This document shows, piece by piece, positions 38,126 to 50,546 of a DNA stretch of 64,000 bases (the first letter of the stretch is position 1; every line of letters begins with the position of its first letter). Under the pieces are notes generated by a model that did no database searches, was not told where the DNA came from, and worked only from the letters and a program-made list of their open reading frames with translations. Made by a program: the position numbers and the translations under genes. Source of the DNA: Desarmillaria ectypa (taxonomy: Eukaryota > Basidiomycota > Agaricomycetes > Agaricales > Physalacriaceae); contig JAUDYN010000007.1 of NCBI GenBank assembly GCA_030407005.1, positions 62,001 to 126,000 on the forward strand, given 5' to 3'.

Positions 38126-38139
38126 TTACCCCCTCATTA
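38126..38139 (-). promoter_or_regulatory. polypurine tract of the minus-strand Gypsy
   Basis: Read on the minus strand, TAATGAGGGGGTAA directly precedes the TG of the 3' LTR, as in element B at 11166-11178. Confidence 0.7.
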
Positions 38140-38159
38140 AGACAGTCATCCTGACTGTC

Positions 38160-40430
38160 AAGGTTCCTCTTCAGAGGAGTTGTACTGAGAGTTGACTTGG
38201 TTGGTCCAGTACTCATCGAGTAGGGCCTTCCAATGGGTTTCATCCGGGTTTTTGACCCATTTCTGGATTCTATCTTCTTGTTGTGCAAGGTATGCAACAT
38301 CTCTATTTTCCAAATATTCATGGTTGAGAATCATGGAGACAGCCTTCTAGTTGGTTACAATTTTAGCTGTGTCTGGCCTTTATGTGCATCATATTTTTGC
38401 CTTGTATTCTTTGATGGTGTTCTGCACATTTTTCATTTATGTGTCTCTGACCCAGGAGTTGTGTTCCCAGGTCCACCCTGCCCATTTGACCAAGTAATCA
38501 GTTATGACTTTGGAGTGCTGTCCCTTCTTGGCACATACCCATTGGGTTTGTGAGTCAAGTACTTCTTTGACTTCATATTCTTTCTGACTGTCAATGAGGT
38601 TGGGAGGAGGCAGTGGTTGTTGTTGATTCAGAAAGGCAGAAGCAGTGTACAGTATCAGTAGTTTTTTGTTGAAATATGGGTGGATTTTCCAGTGCAGTGG
38701 TAGTTTCAATTTGTATGCTGATGTGCCTGTCTTTTCAAGGATCTCAAACAGTCCCATTCATTTGTTGTCAAGCTTCTTCTTTGGTCTCAGAAGGTGAAGG
38801 TTACTCATGTTGAGGCAGACCTTGTTACCAATCTTGTACTCTTTGGCCAGGCACCTCATTTTGTCATACTGCTCCTTTATCTGTGTGGCAGCCTTGTTTA
38901 GTGTGTCATGCACCTCCCTGTAGACCTGTGCCATTGCCTCAGTAAATTCTATAGTGGTGGGGTTTGCAAATGGAGCTCTCCTAGTTGAGTCAGGTATGAG
39001 TCATGGGTTTCTCCCATAGAGTACCATAAAGTGACTCTTGCCAGTGGCTGAGTGTATTCTGTTATTATGTGTGAATTTAGCGAGCAGCAGCCAATCACTC
39101 TAATCATTCTGTTAATGGTTTATAAAGATTGAAAGATATTTTTTGATCTCTTGGTTAATCTATTTGGTCTATCTATCAGTCTGCAGGTGGTAGGCAGTGG
39201 ATGTATTCAGGGTGATGTTTAACATCTGGTACAAGTCCTTCATGAACCTTGAGATGAATTGAGGACTCTGGTTGGAAATGATGACCTGGGGCATTCTGTG
39301 TTTAGTGTATATGTGGTCTCAGAGGATTTTCACCTATCCTTCTGCAGAGAGTTCTTCATTGCAGGTGATAGGGATGATTGTCTTTGAAAATTGATTGACA
39401 ATTACCAACAGGGCATTATAGCCATTGGACTCAGGGAGGCCAGTGACTATATCAACAGATATGTGCATCTATAGCTTGGTTGGGACAGTGTTTGGGTGTA
39501 GTGATGCTGCCTTGGCCTGCATACTGCTTTTAGTGTGCTAACAGGTCTTGCACCCCTTAATGTATATTTCCACATCTTTCTTCAGCTTTGGCCACCAGTA
39601 TTCTCTGAGAACAAGTTTCATGGTCTTGACAATGCTGGGATGGCTTACAGTGACATGATTGTGACTATTTGCAATAATTTTGCTGCATAGTGGCTCCTTG
39701 GTATATAGATGCATCTGTCATAGTACAATAGCCCATCCTTTTGGGTGATACCATATTCATGGTTGAGCAACATGGTGATGCCTTGGTCTCACAGTTTCTT
39801 TTAACACATAGCATCTCAAATCCATGAATGTTCCTTGGTTGTTATTGGCATGATGAGGGCACAGAAGTGCCCTGGTTGAAGAACCATGATGTTATGATTA
39901 TCCTCCTTGTCTTGATTATGATCATTGCATTGATTGAGTAGATTGGCCTTTTTGTTTACAGTTCCAGATTTGTGTTTGAGAATGAAATGATACTTGGTGA
40001 GCTCAGTAACCCAGCATGCCTGGCAGCAGTTCAACTTCTGGGGTTTTCAGAAATACTGAAGGTTCTGATGATCTGTCTAGATTTCAATATCTTCAGTCAT
40101 GCCCATGAGATAGTGATGCCATTCTTTGAGGGCAAGTATAATAGTGAGTAATTCTTTGTCATAAATTTCATAGTTGTACTCTGTCACTATTAGGGCCTTA
40201 GACATGAATGTGACTGGTCACCACCTGTCATTCTGATGCTGGCTGAATACTGCACTGATCACTCCATTGCTGGAGTTGGCTTCTACCATGAACTTCCCAT
40301 CATTTGTCAGGATGGTCAGGATTACATCCTCCATTATCTGCTTCTTTAGTCTGAGGAATGCCTGCTCTTGTGCTTCCCTTATTTCCATTCAGCATTGCCT
40401 GTTAATTGGGTAAGGGGTCTGACAATTTTT
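38160..40430 (-). pseudogene. minus Gypsy RNase H - integrase - chromodomain remnant
   Basis: In coding order: RNase H ([12 protein letters not shown], near 40090-40050; W-V-T-E-L, near 40010); integrase finger and the REYWWPKLKK block (near 39610-39580); core with HISVDIV (near 39460) and the TAYHLQTD block (near 39190); then a C-terminal KLPLHWKIHP and a chromodomain with YLVKWAGWTWEHNSWV (near 38500-38445). A run of Arg-to-Cys changes in the RNase H-to-linker region and several TGA/TAG codons indicate C-to-T decay. Same architecture as element B at 9120-11010, so the two are sister elements. Confidence 0.8.
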
Positions 40431-42370
40431 GAATAATTGCATATGAACTTGTGATAAAAATTTGTGAAACCTAAGAATGATTGAAGTTTCTTTTTCTTCA
40501 TCAGTGTTAGCCATTCTGTGATCCCAGTGACCTTGACTGGGTCTATTCATACCAAGTCCTGACTGATAATGACACCTAGGTACTTGGTTTCCAACACCTT
40601 AAACTCATATTTCTCAGCCTTGAGAAAGAGTTTGTTTTCATATAGGCATTGAAGGACATGGCATATAACCTATTGGTGTTTGTCTAGATCTTTTGTGAAG
40701 ATCAGAATGTCATTCATTATCCATTGGAATATGGTGGGTGAGTTAGTCAGTCCAAAGAATATGACAGTGGGTTCAAATAACCTGTGATTGGTGCAAAAGG
40801 TGGCTTTCTCTTCATCACCTTCATGGATCCATACATTGTTATATCCCCAGAAGACATCAAGCTTGGAGAGGTACTTGGTGCCATGTAGCTTATCAATAAG
40901 TTTAGAGATGAGTGGGAGGAGATATTGGTTCTTGATGGTTATTTCATTCAATTTTCAATAGTCCTAAACAGGATGAAGAGAGCCATTCTTCTTCTTGATG
41001 AAGAAGAAAGAGGAGGCAAACAGTGATTTGCAGGAGCAGATATGTCTGGAACTAAGATTTTCATCAAGAAATTTATTGAGCTGTTCTTGTTCAATTCAAT
41101 TCAATAGGTAGACTTTGCAGTCCAGTGTCAACTTTGCATTTAGTACCAGTTCAATGGCATGGTCTCACAGTTTTCATTTGGGGAGTTCATCAAAATTCTC
41201 CTTTGAGAATAGGTCCCTGAAGCTCTGATATTGAAGAGGCATGAGCTTTTTAAACATCTGTTTTGGCTTTTCTGTATTGGTGGTGGTGGTGAAATTATTA
41301 GCATGATGGATAGTGTGGATGACCAGTTCTTCCTGCATATTGATGGCAAGGATGGTCTCACCATCCTCTAACTCTTTGTCCCACCTGTTGTTATCATCTG
41401 CATCAGAGAGAGAGAGGGGGTTCTTAGTGCATTAACAGCACCCAAAAATCATTGTACCTCTTTTCCAGTTGATTACTGGATTATGACACTTTAGCCAGTC
41501 ATAGCCCAGATAAACTGTCTTGGAGCTGAGGTCAGTAATTGTTAGGTCAATTCATTTGCTGTGGCCTCTAATGATCATGCATAGTTCAACAAATTCAGTG
41601 ATATTACCTGTCTTGTTGTGGGTTCCATCAGCATTGTAGATGGGGATAGGGGCAGCAGCCTTTTGGGTATTGAGGCCATGCTCCAGGATGTAAGAGTGAT
41701 TGATTGACTGCCAGTGTAGCCACTGTTGAGTAGTGCTTAGGTTAACAGAGTCTGCATTCTAGTATATAGCATGAGCTATATCTCTACCATGAAGTCATAT
41801 TCCAAGCTCTTCATGCCACAAATATAATGGATTGGTTCATGAAGCTCAAAGAGTCATTTCCTTGCATCTTTGTTTCTATTCTGTAGTTCTTGGATGAGCT
41901 TGTCAGTGATCTCATTGGTGCATTTGGGGTGTATCCATACCAAGAGGGCAGCTTTTGCAGCAGCCCCAGACTTTGCATCGCAGATTGCTTGCAGGATCCA
42001 GTCTATTCCAAAGGGTTTGTACCAAGTGTTAACAGGTACCCCCTCATTAGGGCAAACTATGAATTCTTCATTAGTATTGGTATAGGTGTCTTCAACCAAG
42101 GATGTGGGAGAAGAGATATCATCCTGTATCTTGCACTGCTTTTCTTCTCATATAAGGAAGGCAGTCTCATTGTCTTCATCAGGTATTTCAACTATAGTGA
42201 TCTTCAGCCCCCTTTTTATCATCTGGGCATCAGCAGATCCTCCTTCTTTTTTGGCTATATCAGTGCTTGATGAAGGGTAGTGGCAATGGGAGTTGCAGTT
42301 TCTGGAGGAGTCATTCCTGATGGTGAAGAGCACTCTGAGACAACAGGTTGAGCCCAAACCATTCATTCCA
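40430..42370 (-). pseudogene. minus Gypsy protease and reverse transcriptase remnant, polymerase motif deleted
   Basis: Protease-side block with VYLGYDWLKCHNP (near 41525-41485), then reverse transcriptase palm motifs: K-N-G-S-L (near 40985), K-L-D-V-F-W-G-Y-N-N (near 40865-40835), F-F-G-L-T-N-S-P (near 40760-40735) and F-Q-W-I-M-N-D (near 40730-40710). This is followed immediately by ILIFTKDLD. The roughly 17 residues normally between MND and ILIF, containing the catalytic Tyr-x-Asp-Asp, are absent. Frame otherwise interrupted by stops. Confidence 0.8.
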
Positions 42371-42659
42371 ACTGGTCAGCTTTTCCCTTTTCCTTTGGGC
42401 CTGATGACTCACTCAAACTACTCTCAGAGTTACTGATTTGGGAAACAGTCATATTTATTACATCATCAGTGATTCTTTCACAGTTTTCTATCCTTTTTTG
42501 GCCTTAGTAGGTGTTTGAGATTTCCTCCACTATCCCTGGCAAAGTGTGACTTGGCCCTCTGGGGGGCACTGAAACTTTTGACTTTAGAGGCCTGAGGGCA
42601 TCCCATCTACTTGTCTCCATCCTGAGCATAGCTCATATTGCAGCTCTAGCATCATCCGG

Positions 42660-44019
42660 TGATATGCCGTCTATGCATTCACACCTAGATTTTGCGATTT
42701 TGTAACAATACTATTGCACATCTATCCTATACTAGTGATACATAGAGGACTATAGCTGAGGCTTCAAGCTGATAGTTAAAAGCAGTAAGCAACTGGTAGA
42801 GCCAGGACTTAGATGCAACACCATTAGTGGGTTAAATCTACCAGCCAGCCAGACTAGTAACTCAAATGCTAGCAGGACTAAGTGAAATACAGCCACTAGC
42901 AAACAAAGGATGCTACTAGCACACAAAAACCAGGAGCAGAGTACACAGATCTCATCAAGTTCTGTCACTAGCAGCCCAGACTGGGCATAAATGCCTAAGT
43001 CAGGATAACTAGTCACATGGCAATCTTGAAACAGGACTTAGAAATAAATTAGGAATGGATTAACCTTGAGCCCAGATCTGACTATTTCAATATAGATCTC
43101 TTATGATCAATGTTAGTGGAGCCAGACTGCACCCTTGATCATGATCAGATAGCTGTTACAGGTACCAATATCCAGATATTCATATAACCGCATTACTAGG
43201 GCATGTAGTTGTGCCAAGGGCACGGAAAGAGCAACTGTGGAGTCTCTAGACCGAATATTTGAAAAGAAAACAGACTAGACCAACTATTGTGTGATTATTC
43301 ATCATTATTCATGACTAGCCAAGAAATCCTTACCAATATACCCTATACCCAGATGATATTTATAGTTCTGCCTCAGTAGTATATAAGTAGTGGGATGGGT
43401 GCTCATGCAAACCAGGCAAGCCATCCCCGCAGTTGAGCCCTCACTGGTAGTAACTGGTGTCCCCAATTAAAGGCTTTTGTGCTTAACCTCAATGAAGTGA
43501 TTAATAGTCGCTAAGTCACCCATAGAATTGCATTGAATTGAAGTCCATTAAAGTCACTGTTGTGTCCTGCAAAGGTCCGGAGTGTTTTGAAGTTAGTTCA
43601 AGCAAAGTTCTCGGAGTTATAGTTTATTCTTAGGCCAAGAGTGCCACTAGTTAGCCAAGAGTGCAGCTAGTCAAGTGTTTATCACTTGTAGGAAGCAGTA
43701 TAGGGCCAAGAGCACCACCAGTCTGAAGCAGTTTCAGTCAGAACGAGCGCAGTAGCTCAAACCAAGTCACTCTTATCCAATTGTGTCTTACCCACTCCAC
43801 TAGTATGAGTAGTACTTTGTATAAACTCACTAGTAATGAATAAAACGTCTTTAAGACAATTGTACTTGATTATTGAAGTCTGCAGAGTGCTTCCATCATA
43901 CTCAAAACTGCCCGAATTCAATATTGGTGATTAAGTGTAGAGTAGTAAGAGGTTTAGTGTGATTGGTGTTCATTGCCATTCTCTAATTCTTTTGTCACTC
44001 GCCATTACCAAGCACATCA
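42660..44019 (+). repeat. repeat C (LTR-like, 1.36 kb), copy nested in the minus Gypsy
   Basis: Starts TGATATGCCG and ends AAGCACATCA (TGAT...ATCA ends); TATATAAGTAGTGGG near 43382. Nearly the same length as the inverted copy at 7759-9119. It lies in the gag-protease interval of the Gypsy, a different place from the copy in element B. No clear duplication (TCCGG against CCAGC). Confidence 0.75.
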
Positions 44020-46766
44020 CCAGCAGGTCCTGCACTTCATTGGAGGCCCAGGATTCATTGTAAGTAATCATATCATTGCTGCTCAGCAGCATATCATAAT
44101 GGTTTTGGACTGTTGATTCTTGTACTGGTTTGCTAATCATGCTAGAGATGTTAGAAGTGATGGTATTGTCCTTGGTATGAATGTGTGTAGAAGTAGTTAC
44201 AGTCATATCTAGAGATGTATTATAAGCCTAACCAGCAGGAGATGAGAGCATACCAGTATAGTCCTTAGTCATCAAAGAGGAATTGAACCCTTGATAACCT
44301 ACTCTTTTACCTTCTCTACCTTTGAATCCATCTTCTTCTTGTTCTTTGGTGTGATCACTAATGAACACACATCTCTGAACTCCTTCTTCCTGGAGCAGTC
44401 CTTGGCCATGTGGCCCTTTTCATTGCAACAGTAGCACCTCCTTTCCACCCTGCATCTGTCTATTTCCATAGGCTGTCCCTGTCCTTCATAGATTGTCCAC
44501 CTTCCTGTTGCTGCATCATGGCCTATCCCAGAATTGGCAGCCAGTTTGGCTGTCAATGAACTTGTCACCCCAGTAGCTGGTTTGCTGCTGGGGTTTGGTT
44601 GGGGTCAGTGGTCTTCTCATTGCTGGTTGTCACACAGGGCCCCTGTAGTTTGGTTGAAGACCCACTTGTATTGGCATTCCTCATACATCCTGAGGATGTG
44701 CTCTTTTCATTCAGAATAGGTATGTGGGATGCTGACACCCATATTAGAGATGAAGGAGGTGTAGGAGCTGGAGACTCCTAGACATACCATTTTCATCAGA
44801 GCACCACATTTGTTCTCATTGGTGTGCCACCTAGTGAGCTTTGCTTCCTCCTCCAGCTTTTGAGAATAATGGCTGGCAGATTGATTCCTCATGCAAAGAT
44901 CAAACTTCTTCTTGTGAATTTCTTTGATAGCAGGATCATGGAATTGCTGGGTGATGAGTTTCACAAAGTCATCCCATCCTGGATATCAAAAGTGAGTGGA
45001 GATACTAGTGGAGTTGGTTGGTACCCAATATTTGGGGCATTTGTACACCCACCAATCCTTGGCAGCTCCCTTAAAGTGCAAGGTGGTGAAAAGTACCAGG
45101 TGTAAGGGTAGCTGGAAATAATGTTGGAAGACCTCAAAATAGGCAATGCAGTCACCTATAAATCATTCAATGTCATCATGATTGCCTTTGAATGGCTTTG
45201 GGAGTTGTACCAGCACAGGCTTGATGCCAAGATAGGATGCATTGTCAGATGCATTGCCAACTGGATGGGGGAGGGAGTCAGGGGGTGCTTGTCCTGAGAG
45301 CAGATGTGGAATTGAATACTGGTCAGATTGAGAGGGGGGGAGAGGGAGGGTGGTTCTGGAGGCAGGTTCCAGGGTCATTCTTGGTCCAGTTGCTTGCTCT
45401 TGATGGGGAACTGCTAGATCATAGCATGTCCATCACACTGTTCTTCAGCTGCAGTAAGTTCCCATCTTAATTCCTTAACCCTTTGATCCTTTCAGACCAA
45501 CTCTTCTTTGGCCTGCTGGAGGCATTCTTTTTGGGTTGGTTCTGGTGGTTCTGGTGGTGCCATACTTTTGCTGGGGTCTTTGCCTGCTTCTATAAATAAG
45601 AGGCTTCTTTCTTGATGAGGATAGAAGTTATACTACTGGATTTGGCTGATTGGCAGGGATGGTGGTGAATCTGGGAAAGGTTGTGGGTAATTTATGGGGG
45701 TGTCAGGCAGATAATTATACTGGTTCAAGAAGGTATACTGGGGTTGATATGATCCCAACTCTTGATAGATGCCATAGTTGTATATAAAATTATCCATTTC
45801 ATAATTGAAGCCTCTAGCTGATCTTCCCCTCCATGGGTGAGGACCAGGAGGGTGAGCTTCAGGTTCCACTGTTCTTCAGCTGTCCTTGGTCATAATCCTG
45901 GTAGTCTACCACCTGCTGATGGGGAATATAGGCTATGGTCCTGATTAGCATGAATTTAGGCACATATAGTGGTATTGGCACCAGGATGATGTATTTGTCC
46001 ATATCAGAATGAGTTCTTGGCCAGGCAGTTCTAGCCTTGACATCTTGTCTCCTGATTTCTCAGGCTTCAGTTTGGAAGGGACCAAGGATTCCCTAGTCAA
46101 CATTGGTGAGCTCTGGCCACTTGTGATCAGGGCTGTGGGTGTTAAAGAGGTCATTATTAGCTTAGGGAGCAGATGTGGGCAGGGCATCATCTGGGACTTC
46201 AATGAGGGGGAGAGAGAAGCTGGAGTTACTACTCTCCTCCTTGATAGGCTAGGGCTCAGAATGGATTGGGAATTCTCATGTGGTCCCCAAGGGGCTGTAG
46301 AGGCTGTTGGGATAGAGTATTGCCATCCCAGCATGGTTTCTGTATTGTACCCTTATACAGGTGGGGTGAGCAGGCACATAGGGTGGGGGGGGAGCTATCT
46401 GGGGTCCTAAACCTTGTTTATAGATCTCTATCATATTCCTTGGTGGTGGAGGGTCATGCCATCCTAGTTGGCTGGCTGGGACCAGGGGCTGGGGAGTGAA
46501 TGGATTTCTCTCTACATGGTGAAAACTTGTTGGAGGATTGGTAGAGGAAGGGAATGCAGTGGATTGTGATGTTTCCTTCCTGAGAGGATGCCAGACCTGC
46601 TGTATCCATCCTTGGGGTGATGGAGTTTCAGTGGGGGAGGACATAGTGGTAGAGGAGTGGTGGTTGAGGGTAGAGAATGTGTTGTCATCATAGGAAATTC
46701 TGGATTTGCTCTCCCCATGTTAAAAAGATGAGGGCAGTGAAAAAGAAGATTAGAACAGCACCTCAA
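44020..46766 (-). pseudogene. minus Gypsy gag remnant with zinc knuckle
   Basis: Proline-rich N-terminal region (46766-45630, same opening motifs as element B gag) followed by a capsid-like middle (44964-44707, with charged and aromatic residues) and a CCHC zinc knuckle C-Y-C-C-N-E-K-G-H-M-A-K-D-C (44436-44395). Several stops and frame shifts separate the blocks. Expected role: structural protein and nucleic-acid binding in the particle. Confidence 0.75.
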
Positions 46767-46869
46767 AGGGTGGTGCTGATGGTGATAGTTTGTTCATTGG
46801 TCAGGTTGGGGTTCATGTGGTGTCCTTCATGGCTGGCAGTGAAGGAACTGTGGAAAGCTTCAAGCTAAT

Positions 46870-47296
46870 TGTTAAACCTAAACTTCATGTGATCTTTAGA
46901 TGTGCAAACTCTCAGGGCTGTCTTGTGTTTGGATAATCCCCTGAGGGAGTGTGGCTACTGTCAAGTAGACCTAATGAAGAACAGCTAAGATCTTATCCAA
47001 GTTCTTGGAGTGAAGAGTTGGTGTAAATAAACTTTTAGCTCAAAGCTGGGGACTTTACAGTGAGAGCTATCCTACTTATATATGAAAATTAAGCATCTTA
47101 ATGTGGATATGGTGGTATGTAGTCCATGTGTGAAATAATAGGAAACATCCATAAAGCAAGTGACTATTGTGAGCCATGGTACAATTTCTGAAACTGATTG
47201 ACATGGGTATGGTGATGAGTACATGAGAATTGAAGATAATGGTAAATGCTGAGATAAGATAGATGCTAGTGATGAGATAAGTGGAAAATCATAACA
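46870..47296 (-). repeat. 5' LTR of the minus-strand Gypsy
   Basis: Same family as 37704-38125, about 427 bp, with TGTTA and TAACA ends, followed by the TGTGC duplication. Almost free of CG. Confidence 0.9.
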
Positions 47297-48132
47297 TGTG
47301 CTCAGTCTAACTCTGATACTTCAAAACTAGTGGCATTTTAGGCTAAATACTAATCTCACAAACAGTCTACACTTCACTAGCAGCATCCTAGGCTTGACTA
47401 GTGGCACTCTTGGCCTAAGATTAAATACTTAACTAACTTCAAAATACTCTGAGTCACTCCAAGATGGAATAGCAACTTCAAGACACTTTGTCAAGGTTAA
47501 GCATAAAAACTATTAATTAAGGCACTAGAATACTGACTAGTAGGTCAAAATCATGGGATATCTTGCCTGGTGTGCATGAGTGCTCATTCCACTACTTATA
47601 TACTACTGAGAAAGGTATAAAAACTATAAATATCATCTGAGCATAGGGTATATTAGTAAGGATTTCTTGGCTAGTCACAAATAATGATGAATAATCATAC
47701 AATAGTCAGTCTAGAGACTCTTCTTTATTAACTAATGGGTCTTGGGACTCTGATGCTAAGAGTTATGTCTCTACTCATTCATTTCTAGGTCCTGTCTGAA
47801 GTGCTTGCTGATGTGCTTGGTTATAGTTCAGTGTAAATTCTAAGTCAAATATCTAGATTATCAATCTAGATGATGAACCCTCTTCTCCCACATATATACA
47901 TAATCACTAATTATTTAAGTTTGAGGATAAGTATAGTAAAAGCACTTGTGGATCCTCTAGATTAAGATAATCTGATAGTTTGTTTAAATGAGACTTTAAT
48001 TCAAGCACCTAGATGTGTTTACATAAGATACACAAGCTGTGACAGCAGATATATGGACTTCTTATCCAAGTTCATACTTGATGTATGTTTGTCATGACTT
48101 AGTTATAGTTCACCTTAGCATCCTAAGACTGG
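47297..48132 (-). repeat. repeat C, right part of the interrupted copy
   Basis: Resumes repeat C after the Gypsy insertion; 47297-47740 aligns to about 8040-8545 (for example GGCTAGTCACAAATAATG and CTTATATACTACTGAG). Similarity weakens after about 47740. Confidence 0.6.
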
Positions 48133-48524
48133 TGTTATGATTTTTCCATTATCTTATCTTATCCAACATCCAATCACTATTTCTCATCAACATTGCAGTC
48201 ATTCATCAATAACCACCATTGATTCCCTCACACTATCACCTATCCTAAGATGCTTCACTATGATTGGACCATAATCATACAACTCAACTCATTTCACATA
48301 TGAACACTGTATCATTTCACCTATTTTTAGCTGTACATTTTAGTATATAAGTAGAGTAGTTTTCATGTATACTCTCTATCTTTCAACTAAACTTAAATCA
48401 TATACTATCTCCTACACTCATCTAAAGATCTAAACTGCTCTTTTATCATGGGTGATTGTCTGAATGCAAGACAGCTCAAGAGTAGTATCTGATCCCAAGA
48501 TCATGTGAGGACTGGGTCCTAACA
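48133..48524 (+). repeat. solo LTR, family B, near-perfect target duplication
   Basis: Starts TGTTATGATTTTTCC and ends GGGTCCTAACA. The flanking 5-mers ACTGG (48128-48132) and AGTGG (48525-48529) differ at one base. CG-poor. Confidence 0.85.
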
Positions 48525-48899
48525 AGTGGCCACTTTAAGATCTAGTGTTTATCTGCTTCTGGTTTAGCTGTACTAGCTAACATATACCTTCTGGGTGACT
48601 GTGCATAGTCTGTTTTAAGTTGGAGTGTTTCTAAGCATCAATGAAAGATAGAGTTGACCTATTTAGGCATTGCCTCTATATCTATCCTTTGCCTAGAAAG
48701 CACAATATACTCTATACTGACATCAATGAGAAGTCTCCACTATAGTCTTCAATCTAAAACTTTTCTAAGCTTTAGATAGTGCTTGCTTTGTTTACAACTA
48801 TAAAATCTATGAATAGTCAGATACCATGCTTACCATCATATGACTAGCTATCCTGACTTATGTATTCATACTCAGATTGATCCACTAGTGACTGAATAG
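48525..48899 (-). repeat. repeat C-like tail, decayed
   Basis: 48825-48895 resembles 8755-8820 (CATATGACTAGCTATCCTGACTTA), so this is probably the far part of the same interrupted copy of repeat C. The rest is featureless, A/T-rich and CG-poor. Confidence 0.4.
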
Positions 48900-49895
48900 T
48901 ATAAGGCTGGAAAACTCTCTGATGAGAGAATTATAGTTTGCTTTCACAAGATCTTTTGTATACAGTAAATATATGAGGAGATGCAAGAACCACCCACTTC
49001 AGATTGGTATGGGTCCACTTCTGATAGTGGAGAAGAGTGAAAGAGTGGGACTCAATGTCCTTTCAAGAGATTGTGTTTTGAGAGCAAGTTCTGAATAATA
49101 ACAATAAGCTTCCATACTATCTGCTAGCAATACTAGATGCAAGGCTGATAAAGTATGCTAAGCTGAAGGCTTAGATAAGAAATTTATTCCTTTAGTGTAT
49201 TATAAGCTTGATTGATTTTTATCTAGTTATATTTAGTGCTTTTATACTTCTCAGAATCAAGCCAACTTTCTACCCCTATACCTATCTACTCTGATAAATC
49301 TTGCCAAGTAGTGACCCACTCCATTGTGACCACCTCTTTTTTACACTCCTATATGATTCTCCTAGGGGAAAACCATATGGGATCACCATTCTTGATGATA
49401 TTAAGGCAGAGGCATAGGCTTCTACTGGTGAATGGCCATCTATCATGCCTGACACAGTCTCTAGTCTTACTACTGAGCAGATCATTACTTGACAGAGTTA
49501 TCAGTGCAGATAGATATAGAGGTAGAAAGCTGGCTTGGTTCTGATTGTATAAAAGCACAATTATTGTAACTAGTAAAAGACCATCTAGACTGCAGCATAC
49601 TAAAGGAATAAACTCTCTTATCCAAACCTGAAGCTTAGTATACTTTAGTAGCCTTGGGCCTAATATTGCTAGCAGATAGTGTAGAAGCTCATTGCTATTA
49701 TCCTACACCCACTCTCAAGCTCACATTCTTGAAAGAATACTGAGTCTCCCTCTTTCACTCTAGTCTACTCTCAGAAGCAGATCTATACTATTCTGAAGCA
49801 GGTAGTTTTTATATATCCCAGTATACTTACAGTATATAAAAGATCTTGCAACAGTAGACTGTAATTCTCTCTCTAGAGAGTTTGCTAGCCTTACA
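48900..49895. repeat. large imperfect inverted repeat made of two A-LTR copies
   Basis: Left arm 48900-49316 (plus orientation, like 4383-4800) and right arm 49486-49895 (inverted copy ending TAGCCTTACA), each about 410 bp, with a spacer of about 170 bp. Shared words include CTGCTAGCAATA and TTTATTCCTTTAGTA on opposite strands. The arms differ by many substitutions and small indels. Confidence 0.8.
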
Positions 49896-50105
49896 CTGGT
49901 GGAGTCTGGGTAGAAAATTTCAGATCTAAAAATCAGCCAAGAAAAAAGAATAGGAAGAAATGTAAAAAAGGAGGCTAAAAGACTTTTGGCAGTGAAGAGA
50001 TTCTGTGTATGCCCAGCTAGAAATATGATAGTGTAAAAATGCTAACATACCCACACTCACACTGATATAAACCCTCAGTAAGTTCAGAGGAGATAGGTGA
50101 TATAA
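49896..50105. other. short A-rich filler
   Basis: A-rich, CG-free spacer with no feature recognised. Confidence 0.3.
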
Positions 50106-50546
50106 GCACATAATATTATTATTTTATCTATTTTTCACCTCATCTTAGTGCTGATCTTATCATATCTAATCTCAGCACCAATCACAGATCACAGACTGAC
50201 TGCCTTATTATTATTAAGTGACAATGAGCCATTGTGCTATAACTCATGACAGTCACTCATCTATCTCATTATCTTTATTGTTTCACATATGACTACCTAC
50301 CTTTCATCTCTATTATTAGAATCAAGACTTTAGTATATAAGTAGTATAGCTCTCACCATATATTCCCCAGCTTTAAGCTAAAGTTAATCTATACTAGACT
50401 TTCTTGATAACTCCTCTCCTTGCCTAGGATAAAGCCTTAGCATCCTTATTCTTGTGTGACAATCATCTTGTGACTCATTGGGTGAATGTATGAATGCAAT
50501 ACAGCCCTTTGTTTACATTTGATTGTTATACCAGAGTCTAGGTCTA
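50106..50546 (+). repeat. diverged LTR-like sequence
   Basis: Contains TTTAGTATATAAGTAGTATAG (near 50330) and ends GGTCTAACA near 50546, with a middle resembling the 3' half of the B and minus-Gypsy LTRs (signals AATGCAATACAGCCC against AATGTGAGACAGCCC). The 5' boundary is unclear. Confidence 0.45.

Larger units (their letters stand above)
37704..47296 (-). mobile_element. full-length chromodomain Ty3/Gypsy element, with LTRs and 5-bp target duplication
   Basis: Two LTRs (37704-38125 and 46870-47296) of one family flank gag, protease, reverse transcriptase, RNase H, integrase and chromodomain in minus-strand order. The 5-mer TGTGC at 37699-37703 is repeated at 47297-47301, a clean target-site duplication. 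Inside it, repeat C (42660-44019) is a secondary insertion. Without that insertion the element would be about 8.2 kb. All reading frames carry stops, CG is nearly absent except at the left edge, and the polymerase catalytic motif is deleted, so it is dead. Confidence 0.92.

Noticed and set aside
46009..46410. 133-codon plus-strand open frame
   Set aside because: Opposite strand of the proline-rich gag of the minus-strand Gypsy.
49236..49544. 102-codon plus-strand open frame
   Set aside because: Lies across the inverted A-LTR repeat and its spacer; no homology to coding sequence.
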